NCBI GenBank assembly: GCA_000230935.2
Contig: AGIQ01000002.1
Span: forward strand, 1,178,001 to 1,242,000
From: Mycolicibacterium rhodesiae JS60
Lineage (GTDB): Bacteria; Actinomycetota; Actinomycetes; Mycobacteriales; Mycobacteriaceae
Reading direction: 5' to 3'
DNA: 64,000 bases
Below, in pieces: positions 13,573-23,934 of this stretch. The first letter of the stretch is position 1; every line of letters begins with the position of its first letter. The notes beneath the pieces were generated by a model. The model was not told the origin of the DNA, searched no databases, and worked only from the letters and a program-made list of their open reading frames with translations. Both the position numbers and the translations under genes were made by a program.

Positions 13573-14813
13573 CGCCGCTGGCGCAGCGCCCCCAGCGCCC
13601 GCATGCCGTGATAGATCACCAGCGCGGCGATCGAGCCGAGCGCGATACCGGTGAACGTGAGATCGCCGATGTGCCAGGTGAAGTCGGCGATCCCGATGAT
13701 CAGCGCGATCGCTGCGGTCATCTGGTTGATCGGCAGGCCGAAGTCCACGTGATTGGTCAGCCAGATCCGTACACCCAGTACGCCGACGAGCCCGTAGAGC
13801 ACGATCGTGGCACCGCCGAGTACCCCGGGCGGGATGGCCGAGATCGTCGCTCCGACCTTGGGGCACAACGCCAGGACGATCGCCGTCACGCCGGCCACCC
13901 AGTACGCCGCGGTGGAGTAGACGCGGGTCGCGGCCATCACCCCGATGTTCTCGGCATACGTGGTGGTCGCTGACCCGCCGCCCAGGCCCGCCAGCACCGT
14001 CGCGGCACCGTCGGCGGCCAGCGCGCGCCCGGTCAGCGGGTCAGTGTCGACCCCCGTCATCTGCCCGACCGACTTCACGTGCCCGATGTTCTCGGCGACG
14101 AGCGCGATCACGGCGGGCAGGAACATCGGCAGCACCGCCAGATTCAGCGTCGGGGTCTGGAACTCCGGCAGGCCGATCCAGCCGGCCGCCGCGATCCCCG
14201 AGGTGTCGACCTCGCCGAGAGCCAGCGCGAGCAGATACCCGGCGACCACCGCCACGAAGATCGCCAGCCGCCCGATGATGCCGCGGAAGAACGCCAGCAC
14301 CACGACGAGCAGCACCAGCGTGACGATGCCGACCAACGGGCCCTTCTCGAAGTTGGCCTTGGCGGCCGGAGCCAGGTTGAACCCGATCAGCGCGACGATC
14401 GCGCCGGTGACTATCGGGGGCAGGGCCACCTCGATCCAGCGGGTACCGGCCAGGTGCACCACCAGACCGATGACGATCAGCAGCACCCCGACGGCGATCA
14501 ACCCGCCTAAGGCGCTGCCTGCGCCGTGCGAGGCCACCGCGGCCGTCACCGGAGCGATCACCGAGAAGCTCGAGCCGAGATAGCTCGGCAGCCGATTGCC
14601 GGTGATCACCAGGAAGAGGAGCGTTCCGATACCGGAGAACAACAGCGTGGTGGCGGGTGGGAACCCGGTGAGCACCGGAACCAGGAATGTGGCGCCGAAC
14701 ATGGCGACCACATGCTGGGCGCCGATACCCAGCGTCCGCGACCAGCTCAGCCGCTCGTGCGGTGCGACGACGAAGTTTTCGTCGGCGCGACTTTCCACCG
14801 GTGTCCAGGTCAT
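13569..14813 (-). CDS. Uracil/xanthine permease of the NCS2 family
   Basis: Proton-coupled nucleobase transporter, 414 residues from the ATG at 14813. The family signatures GIGAQHVVAMFGATFLVPVLTGF, PSYLGSSFSVIAP, the substrate-binding ALVAENIGHV and GLGGGSATTTYAENIGVM are present, with about 12-14 membrane segments. It most resembles UraA/PyrP uracil permeases. No pyrimidine genes are adjacent. A longer frame upstream would reach into the divergent SulP promoter, so the ATG before TWTPVESRADENF is preferred. Confidence 0.9.
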   Translation of the reverse strand: MTWTPVESRADENFVVAPHERLSWSRTLGIGAQHVVAMFGATFLVPVLTGFPPATTLLFSGIGTLLFLVITGNRLPSYLGSSFSVIAPVTAAVASHGAGSALGGLIAVGVLLIVIGLVVHLAGTRWIEVALPPIVTGAIVALIGFNLAPAAKANFEKGPLVGIVTLVLLVVVLAFFRGIIGRLAIFVAVVAGYLLALALGEVDTSGIAAAGWIGLPEFQTPTLNLAVLPMFLPAVIALVAENIGHVKSVGQMTGVDTDPLTGRALAADGAATVLAGLGGGSATTTYAENIGVMAATRVYSTAAYWVAGVTAIVLALCPKVGATISAIPPGVLGGATIVLYGLVGVLGVRIWLTNHVDFGLPINQMTAAIALIIGIADFTWHIGDLTFTGIALGSIAALVIYHGMRALGALRQRR

Positions 14814-14868
14814 CGGGATCACGGTCAGAAACTCAACCCCATTGCGGCCCTTCGCGCATGCTGTATCC

Positions 14869-16548
14869 ATGAACTGGACCGCCGTCGCGCCTGGTCTGGC
14901 ACAGTTCCGCGGCTACCGGCGAGGGTGGCTACGAGGCGACGTGCTGGCGGGTCTGACCGTCGCCGCCTACCTGGTGCCCCAGGTGATGGCCTACGCCACC
15001 GTCGCCGGTCTGCCTGCGGTGGTCGGGTTGTGGGCCGCGATCGCACCACTGGCGGTCTACGCGCTGCTCGGGACGTCGCGGCAGCTGTCTGCGGGTCCGG
15101 AGTCCACGACTGCGCTGATGACGGCGACGGCGCTGGCTCCGCTGGCCGTCGGCGATGCCGGGCGATATGCGGCGCTGGCTGCGCTGCTGGCGCTGCTGGT
15201 CGGGGTGATCTGCCTGCTGGGCGGATTGGTGCGGCTGGGGTTCCTCGCCGACCTGTTGTCCCGGCCGGTGCTGGTCGGGTACATGACCGGCGTGGCGATC
15301 ATCATGATCGCCAGCCAGTCGGGCAAAGTCATCGGCGCCCCGGTCACCGGTGACGAGTTCGTACCGCAGGTCCGCTCGCTGGTCCGGGTGATCGGCGAGA
15401 CGCACTGGCCGACGGTGGTGTTCTCTGCGGCGGTTCTTGCGGTGCTGTTCGGATTGGCTCGGCTGCTCCCGCGTTCGCCCGGTCCGCTGATCGCCATGCT
15501 CCTCGCCACCGCGGTGGTGGCGATATTCTCGTTGGACCGCAGCGGTATTCGGGTGATCGGTGCAGTACCTTCCGGCTTGCCGTCATTCGGGATCGGCGGG
15601 GTCGACTGGCGGGACCTTCCGATGCTGGCGGTCGCGGCAGGCGGTATCGCCATCGTCGCGTTCTCCGACAATGTGCTGACCGCCCGCACTTTCGCCGCCC
15701 GCAAGGGCGAGTACATCGACACCAACGCCGAGTTGCGGGCGCTGGGGGTGTGCAACCTCGGTGCCGGAGTGTCGCACGGTCTACCAGTGAGTTGCAGCGG
15801 TAGCCGCACCGCGATCGGTGATCTGGTCGGCAGCAGAACGCAGCTGTATTCGGTTGTGGCCCTGGCTGTTCTGTTGACCGTCATGCTCACCGCGCATGGT
15901 GTGCTGGCCAGGTTCCCCACCGCCGCACTGGGCGCGCTGGTCATCTTCGCCGCGCTGCGGCTGATCGACGTCGCGGAATACCGGCGGCTGGCAAAGTTCC
16001 GCCGAAGCGAACTCATGCTGGCATTGCTCACCACCGCAGGCGTTCTGGGCCTGGGCGTGCTTTACGGGGTGCTGGCTGCGATCGCGCTGTCGATCCTGGA
16101 TCTGCTGCGCCGAGTCGCGCGCCCGCATGACAGCGTGCAGGGCTTCGTCCCGGGCCTCGCCGGCATGCACGATATCGACGACTACCCGCAGGCCCAGCTG
16201 GAACCCGGCCTCCTGGTGTACCGCTACGACGCCCCGCTGTTCTTCGCCAATGCCGAAGATTTCCGCACCAGAGCGATGGCTGCCGTCGACGAAAACCCCG
16301 ATCCCGTGCGGTGGTTCGTGCTCAACGCCGAGGCGAACGTTGACGTGGATCTGACCGCGCTGGATGCCTTGGATCAGCTGCGCACAGATCTCAACGACCG
16401 GGGCATCGTCTTCGTGATGGCCAGGGTCAAACAAGACCTTCGTGACCAATTGCGGGCCGTCGGCCTGCTCGAGAAGATCGGCGAGGACCACATCTTCATG
16501 ACCCTGCCGACCGCGGTCGAGGCCTACCGTAGCCGGCGCACCACGTAG
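14869..16548 (+). CDS. SulP-family anion transporter with STAS domain
   Basis: Membrane protein of 559 residues starting at the ATG at 14869. About ten to twelve membrane segments follow the typical start GYRRGWLRGDVLAGLTVAAYLVPQVMAYATVAGLP. The C-terminal ~110 residues form a STAS domain (YRYDAPLFFANAEDFRTR and DLTALDALDQLRTDLNDRG, in which the Ser/Thr usually phosphorylated is T in the DLTALD segment). The family transports sulfate, bicarbonate or related anions; no sulfur or carbonic anhydrase gene is adjacent to decide. Its last 25 bases overlap the convergent APC permease gene. Confidence 0.9.
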   Translation: MNWTAVAPGLAQFRGYRRGWLRGDVLAGLTVAAYLVPQVMAYATVAGLPAVVGLWAAIAPLAVYALLGTSRQLSAGPESTTALMTATALAPLAVGDAGRYAALAALLALLVGVICLLGGLVRLGFLADLLSRPVLVGYMTGVAIIMIASQSGKVIGAPVTGDEFVPQVRSLVRVIGETHWPTVVFSAAVLAVLFGLARLLPRSPGPLIAMLLATAVVAIFSLDRSGIRVIGAVPSGLPSFGIGGVDWRDLPMLAVAAGGIAIVAFSDNVLTARTFAARKGEYIDTNAELRALGVCNLGAGVSHGLPVSCSGSRTAIGDLVGSRTQLYSVVALAVLLTVMLTAHGVLARFPTAALGALVIFAALRLIDVAEYRRLAKFRRSELMLALLTTAGVLGLGVLYGVLAAIALSILDLLRRVARPHDSVQGFVPGLAGMHDIDDYPQAQLEPGLLVYRYDAPLFFANAEDFRTRAMAAVDENPDPVRWFVLNAEANVDVDLTALDALDQLRTDLNDRGIVFVMARVKQDLRDQLRAVGLLEKIGEDHIFMTLPTAVEAYRSRRTT

Positions 16549-17741
16549 ATCAGGGCGCCGAGCATGAGCACTCCCACACCGGCCAGTACCGCCTGCACCG
16601 GGAGCGCGACGGCCAGCACCACGCAGCCGAGCAGGCCGAGCCCGGGAACCACTCTGCGTCCCAACGTCCATGCCGAAGCATTCGCGATCGCGTAGTACAG
16701 CAGCACCGCGAACGACGAAAACCCAATCACGCCACGGAGATCGGCGACCGCCGCCAGCAGAGCGACCACCACGCCGACCGCCACCTCCGCGCGGTGCGGC
16801 ACAGCGAAGCGCGGATGCACGACCGCCAGCCCAGCAGGCAGGTGATGATCGCGCGCCATCGCCAGCGTGGTCCGCGAAACCCCCAATATCAGTGAGAGCA
16901 GCGAGCCCAGCGCGGCCACCGCCGCGCCGATCCGCACCACCGGCTCGAAGCCGGCCGCGCCCGCGATCCGTATCGCGTCAGCCAAGGGTGCTGCGGCCGT
17001 TGCCAACCGGTCCGGACCCAACACCGCCAGCACCGTCACGGCCACGGCCGCATAGACGACGAGGGCCAGGCCGAGCGCGGCGGGGATGGCCCGCGGGATG
17101 GTCCGGGTCGGATCGCGCACCTCCTCGCCGAGTGTGGCGATGCGCGCGTAGCCGGCGAACGCGAAGAACAGCAATCCGGCGGCCTGCAGTACCCCGAGTA
17201 CGGTGCCGTCGCCGAGCCGCAGATACTCGGCGTCGGCCCGTCCCGAGGTCGCGGTGATCACCACCACCGCCGCCAGCACGGCCAGCACGACGGCGACGAT
17301 GATCCGGGTCAACCGCGCCGACTTCTGGATGCCGCGGTAGTTGACCGCGGTCAGCGCCACCACCGCGGCGACCGCGACCCCGTGGGCGTACATCGGCCAC
17401 ACGTAGAACCCGACCGTCAACGCCATCGCCGCACACGACGCGGTCTTGCCGACCACGAAACTCCAGCCCGCGAGATAGCCCCAGAAATCGCCGAGCCGCT
17501 CGCGGCCGTAGACGTAGGTGCCGCCGGACTGCGGATAGCGGGCCGCCAGCCAGGCCGAGGACATGGCATTGCAGTACGCGACCGCACCGGCGAGTGCCAG
17601 CCCGACCAGCAGCCACGACCCGGCAGCGGCCGCGGCGGGGGTCAACGCGACGAAGATTCCGGCCCCGACCATGGAACCGAGCCCGATGATCACCGCGTCG
17701 GTGGTGCCGAGACGGCGCTGCAGGCTGTTCACGGGCGGCAT
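16524..17741 (-). CDS. APC-family amino acid permease
   Basis: A 405-residue secondary transporter starting at the ATG at 17741 (MPPVNSLQRRLGTTDAV). The first helix contains the substrate-binding GLGSMVGAGIF and the cytoplasmic loop AARYPQSGGTYVYGRERLG, both hallmarks of APC permeases; helix 6 has FFAFAGYARIATLGEEVRDP. About twelve membrane segments are visible, slightly shorter than E. coli members. The substrate is not predictable. In the 195 bp between it and the next gene (17742-17936) I see only a weak hairpin (AATCTGAC/GTCGGATT, ~17890-17918). Confidence 0.88.
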   Translation of the reverse strand: MPPVNSLQRRLGTTDAVIIGLGSMVGAGIFVALTPAAAAAGSWLLVGLALAGAVAYCNAMSSAWLAARYPQSGGTYVYGRERLGDFWGYLAGWSFVVGKTASCAAMALTVGFYVWPMYAHGVAVAAVVALTAVNYRGIQKSARLTRIIVAVVLAVLAAVVVITATSGRADAEYLRLGDGTVLGVLQAAGLLFFAFAGYARIATLGEEVRDPTRTIPRAIPAALGLALVVYAAVAVTVLAVLGPDRLATAAAPLADAIRIAGAAGFEPVVRIGAAVAALGSLLSLILGVSRTTLAMARDHHLPAGLAVVHPRFAVPHRAEVAVGVVVALLAAVADLRGVIGFSSFAVLLYYAIANASAWTLGRRVVPGLGLLGCVVLAVALPVQAVLAGVGVLMLGALIYVVRRLR

Positions 17742-17936
17742 GTTAGGCCCTGAAAATGAAATGCGGACCGGCATGGGAGCGGTTACCCGCGCCCAGGCCG
17801 GTCCGGCACGGTCCCCCGACCCATATTTCGCGTGGCATCCTCTACAACCAACGACTACGCGTCGCCGTGCCCGATCAATGTAAGCGAAAAATCTGACGAT
17901 GCCGTAAATGTTGTCGGATTTGTGACCTTGGGGTGC

Positions 17937-18197
17937 TCAGCGATTACGCGCGACGTTTGCGCCCAGATAGGCACCGTAGGCGAGTAATCCGGCCAGCGCG
18001 AGCTTGCGCGTCTTGGGCACCACCAGGGCCAGCCCGATCGCCGTCTCGATCCCGCCGTCGATGTAGGTGTGCGCCAGGGTGTTGTCCGGAAAGGCCGACT
18101 TGGTCGCCGATTCGAACAGTTCAGGGCGCACGAAGTGCGACAGCCCGGTGACGGCAACGACGACCCCGGTCAACTTGATCAACGGCTCTGCAGACAT
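17937..18197 (-). CDS. Small DoxX-like membrane protein
   Basis: An 86-residue protein with three to four short hydrophobic segments: IKLTGVVVAVTGLSHFV, YIDGGIETAIGLALVV, and ALAGLLAYGAYLG. The pattern of a His/Phe-rich loop after helix 1 and a Gly-rich third helix is that of actinobacterial DoxX-like proteins, whose function is poorly known. It lies 16 bases downstream of the monooxygenase gene on the same strand order (start at 18197, monooxygenase stop at 18214), so the two are probably co-transcribed. Confidence 0.75.
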   Translation of the reverse strand: MSAEPLIKLTGVVVAVTGLSHFVRPELFESATKSAFPDNTLAHTYIDGGIETAIGLALVVPKTRKLALAGLLAYGAYLGANVARNR

Positions 18198-18213
18198 CGA
18201 CGTCCTCTCAGGT

Positions 18214-19698
18214 TCAGCTGATGCGGTAATCGGACACCGGATACGTCGACGCCTCGCGTAGTGCTTCGTGCGTAGTCATCGGGCGCAACAGCGTCGCCTC
18301 ACCACTGGGATTGAAATAGTACGACCGCGACGACGCGCAGTTGCCGAGGGTGAACAACGAGGTCCCGAGCAACTCGGTCATGTGGTCGAGGTACCGGGCG
18401 TTTGCCTCCTCGGTGATCTCGAATGTGGTGGCGCCACGCTGCTTGAGTTCTCCGAAGAGCCGGTCCATGTGTCGCATCTGGTACTCCATCGAGTTGAAGA
18501 AGTTCAACCCGAGGAAGGCGTACGGGCTGGCCAGGCTCAGGAAGTTGGGGAAGTACGGAACCGACACACCCTGATACGCCTGGAACCGGGTCTCCCGCCA
18601 CCACTTACCCAGATTGCGCCCGCCGCGACCGACGACCTCGATGGCCGGGAAATTGGCTTCCCAGAGATCGAAACCCGTTGCCAGCACCAGAGTGTCGAGG
18701 ACGGTCTTGCGGCCGTCGTTGGCGACGATCCCGTCGGCTTCGATGTGGTCGATGCCGTTGGTGTGCAGATGCACATTGGGTTTGGTGAACGCCCGATAGA
18801 ACTTGTTCGAGAATGTGGGCCGTTTACAGCCGAAGTCGTAACCCGGAGTGAGCTTGCGGCGCAGTTCCCTGTCCCTGATTGTGGCGAACCGCCACAACCT
18901 GGAGAGGTAAGCCGCGGCCTTGTTGCCCGCCGGGAAACGGCTGTAGTGCAGGATGCCCCAGTCGACCAGCACTTCGTAGACGAAGTCGGTGACGACGCGG
19001 ATCGCACGCTGGGTGAGCGGGAACCGGGCGAACATCCGCTTGGCTCGGGCCGAGAACGGGATATCGATTTTGGGCACCACGTAGATCGCGGTGCGCTGGT
19101 AGACAGTCAGGTCGGCGGCGTCCTTGGCCAACTCGGGGATGAGCTGGACGGCGGTGGCGCCCGTGCCGATGATGCCGATCCTGCGGTTGGCCGGTTCGTA
19201 GCTGTCGTCCCAGTGCGCGGTGTGGATGACCTTGCCCTCGAAGCTCTGGATCCCCGGGATCTCTGGGGTGAACGGCTGCGACAAGAAGCCGGTCGCCGTG
19301 ATCAGGTAGCGCGCCACCAGGGTGTCGCCGTCGGCCAGTGTGACCCGCCACAGGTTGTCTTCCTCGTCCCATTGCGCGCTCTCGGCGCATGCGTTGAACC
19401 GGATGTGGCGGCGCACGTCGTACTTGTCGGCGACATCGTCGGCGTACTGCTTGATCTCCGCGCCGGTCGAGAACAACCGGCTCCAATTCGGGTTGGGCTC
19501 GAAGAAGTACGAGTACGTGGTGGTCGGAACGTCGACGGTCAATCCTGGGTAGTGGTTGACGTACCAGGTGCCGCCCAGATCGTCCTCGCGGTCGAGCACG
19601 ACGAAGTTGTCGAAGCCTGAGCGTTTGAGCTGGATTGCTGCACCGATTCCTGCGAAACCGGCACCGACGATGATCGCGTCGAGCTGCATCGATGGCAT
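18214..19698 (-). CDS. Flavin-dependent Baeyer-Villiger-type monooxygenase
   Basis: Class-B flavoprotein monooxygenase, 494 residues from the ATG at 19698 (another ATG at 19689). It has the FAD-binding GAGFAGIGAAIQLKRSG, the aromatic-cage segment GGTWYVNHYPGLTVD, the BVMO fingerprint F-x-G-x3-H-x3-W in FEGKVIHTAHWDD, and the NADPH-binding GIIGTGATAVQLIPELA. The C-terminus contains the conserved LVLATGFD. Substrates in this family are ketones, aldehydes or xenobiotics. A perfect 20-bp palindrome just upstream (19715-19734) suggests repression by a TetR-type factor that is not encoded next to it. Confidence 0.9.
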   Translation of the reverse strand: MPSMQLDAIIVGAGFAGIGAAIQLKRSGFDNFVVLDREDDLGGTWYVNHYPGLTVDVPTTTYSYFFEPNPNWSRLFSTGAEIKQYADDVADKYDVRRHIRFNACAESAQWDEEDNLWRVTLADGDTLVARYLITATGFLSQPFTPEIPGIQSFEGKVIHTAHWDDSYEPANRRIGIIGTGATAVQLIPELAKDAADLTVYQRTAIYVVPKIDIPFSARAKRMFARFPLTQRAIRVVTDFVYEVLVDWGILHYSRFPAGNKAAAYLSRLWRFATIRDRELRRKLTPGYDFGCKRPTFSNKFYRAFTKPNVHLHTNGIDHIEADGIVANDGRKTVLDTLVLATGFDLWEANFPAIEVVGRGGRNLGKWWRETRFQAYQGVSVPYFPNFLSLASPYAFLGLNFFNSMEYQMRHMDRLFGELKQRGATTFEITEEANARYLDHMTELLGTSLFTLGNCASSRSYYFNPSGEATLLRPMTTHEALREASTYPVSDYRIS

Positions 19699-19714
19699 GC
19701 AGCCAGAATACCGT

Positions 19715-19734
19715 ACCTTACTCACGAGTAAGGT
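19715..19734. promoter_or_regulatory. Palindromic operator upstream of the monooxygenase
   Basis: ACCTTACTCACGAGTAAGGT: two perfectly paired 9-nt arms around a 2-nt centre, 16 bp before the monooxygenase start. Size, symmetry and position fit a TetR-family operator overlapping the promoter. No TetR gene is adjacent, so the cognate regulator lies elsewhere. Confidence 0.7.
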
Positions 19735-19770
19735 GAAGCCGTTCGGCCCGAGTCCCGGGGACCAATGTCG

Positions 19771-20384
19771 TCAGCGCAGGGCCCGCAGAGCGGCGTCGAC
19801 GGCCAGCGTGGGCACGTCGAGCGTCTTGGAGCAGAGGTCGTGGCGCGCCCCGGTGATTTCGACGATCTCGACTGGCCCGGCGATGCCGTGGGCGGCGCCG
19901 CGAACCTCGTCGATGCCGCCGAACGGGTCGGAGGTGCCGTGGGTGAACACCGTCGGCACGGTGATCCCGCCGAAGTGTTCGGTGCGCAGCCGGTCGGGCT
20001 TGCCGGGGGGATGCAGGGGATACGAGAACAGTGTGAGCAGGTCCAGCAGGTCGGGGTGCTCGGCGGCGACCATCGACGTCTGCCGTCCGCCGTAGGAGTG
20101 CCCGCCTCCGATCACCGGGCCGCCTGCCAGCGTGCGGGCCAGGGTCAGCGCCTCGACGATGCCGTCCCGGTCGCCGGCCGCCGACCCCGACGGTGGTCCC
20201 TTCGGACGGCGCCGCCGATAGGGCAGGTTGTAGCGCACCGCGAGCCAGCCGCGGCCCGCCCACTCGTCGCAGATTCGGATCAGCAGCGGGGACTCCCGGC
20301 TGCCGCCGGCTCCGTGGGTCAGCATCACCACCCCGGCCGGTGTGCCGTCAGGTTCGTGGGCGACGCCCGCGATGTCGTCGAGGC

Positions 20385-20388
<4 letters not shown>
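19771..20388 (-). CDS. Alpha/beta hydrolase (Tex30/KANL3-like), Rv0421c type
   Basis: A 205-residue alpha/beta hydrolase starting at GTG 20388. The oxyanion region is VMLTHGAGGSRESPLL, the nucleophile elbow is GGHSYGGR (Ser in GHSYG), the acid lies in HGTSDPFGG and the catalytic His in TGARHDL. The start overlaps the thiD stop by four bases (GTGA), so it is the third gene of the thiC operon. The same position is held by Rv0421c in M. tuberculosis. A thiamine-related role is possible but unproven. Confidence 0.85.
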
Positions 20389-23044
<2,656 letters not shown>

Positions 23045-23046
23045 TC

Positions 23047-23781
23047 ATGGCCAAGCGGGAGGTGTTCCTGGGTCGGGAGGCGCTGACGGCCGGCCGGCAG
23101 GCGGTGGTCACCGGTGTGGCGGCGTCCGGACTGTACGGCGCGAACTGGGTCGACGCGGACGCCACGATTGAGCTGATATCGCCGCGGCACGCGCGGCCGC
23201 AGGCAGGTCTGGTTGTCCGTCAGGAGTCGCTCGCGCCCGACGAGATCACCACAGTGTCGGGCGTCCCTGTCGTGGTGCGGGCTCGAGCGGCGTTCGACCT
23301 GGGCAGGCATCTGGGACGCGGTGAATCGATCGCCCGGCTGGACTCGCTGATGCGTAACGGAGTGTTCTCGGCTGAAGATGTGCTGGTCCTGGCCAAGCGG
23401 TATCCCGGAGCGCGCGGACTGAAGCAGTTGGTCGACGTGCTGCCGTTGGTAGATGGTGGAGCGGCCTCGCCGCAGGAGACTCGCCTGCGACTGTTGTACG
23501 TCGACGCCGGCCTCCCCCGTCCCGCAACTCAAGTCCCGGTGCTGAAGGGATGGGAGGCGGTCCGGATCCTCGACTTGGGGTGGGAGCGATTTCGGGTCGG
23601 CTCGGAGTACGACGGCGACGTGCATCGCACCGACCGGCGCGCGTACGTGAAGGACGTGCGCCTGCGTCCGATTGTGGAAAGCCTCGGCTGGGCGGTCGAC
23701 CACGTCATCAAGGAAGACCGCGACGCCGACATCGTCGAGCGCGCCCGTCGACTTCTGCTGTCCCGTGGCTGGAAACCCTGA
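23047..23781 (+). CDS. DUF559/Vsr-like endonuclease-fold protein with shortened N-terminus (cassette B)
   Basis: A 244-residue paralogue of the 414-1274 protein. The C-terminal nuclease-like core is intact: E144 in SPQET, D176 in RILDLGW, E187 and D189 in SEYDGDVHRTDRRAY. The N-terminus looks internally deleted. Its first residues (EVFLGREALTAG) match the start of the cassette A protein (PFVGSEALAQS), but then it jumps from residue ~16 straight to the RQAVVTGVAASGLYGANWV helix, skipping about 40 residues of the winged-helix-like part. This could be a functional variant or early decay. The gene lies between two direct 58-bp palindromic repeats, in the gap between the thiC riboswitch and an efflux pump. 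Confidence 0.8.
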   Translation: MAKREVFLGREALTAGRQAVVTGVAASGLYGANWVDADATIELISPRHARPQAGLVVRQESLAPDEITTVSGVPVVVRARAAFDLGRHLGRGESIARLDSLMRNGVFSAEDVLVLAKRYPGARGLKQLVDVLPLVDGGAASPQETRLRLLYVDAGLPRPATQVPVLKGWEAVRILDLGWERFRVGSEYDGDVHRTDRRAYVKDVRLRPIVESLGWAVDHVIKEDRDADIVERARRLLLSRGWKP

Positions 23782-23800
23782 CCTCTGGTCAGCCGGGAAT

Positions 23801-23858
23801 CGACTTTCACGTTTTGCAGGGGTGTACTCGATCTTTGGCTGCGAAAGGTGAAATTCGA
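23801..23858. repeat. Right 58-bp direct repeat of nuclease cassette B (palindromic)
   Basis: Second copy of the 22939-22996 repeat, 19 bp after the gene's stop. CGACTTTCACGTTTTGCAG (23801-23819) pairs well with CTGCGAAAGGTGAAATTCG (23839-23857), about 16 of 19 positions, with GTGTACTCGA (23822-23831) between them as the third half-site. The pairing is better here than in the left copy. Confidence 0.82.
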
Positions 23859-23907
23859 ACCCGGGAATATCGATTGGCCCTATTTGATTTGTATAGCTAA
23901 CATATGT

Positions 23908-23923
23908 GTTTCGCATACGAAAC
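23908..23923. promoter_or_regulatory. Palindromic operator candidate upstream of the efflux pump
   Basis: GTTTCGCATACGAAAC: 6-nt perfect arms around a 4-nt centre, lying 12 bp before the pump's GTG start in an AT-rich stretch (TATTTGATTTGTATAGCTAA) that probably holds the promoter. Position fits a TetR or MarR operator; no regulator gene is adjacent. Confidence 0.55.
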
Positions 23924-23934
23924 GAGATTCGCCC

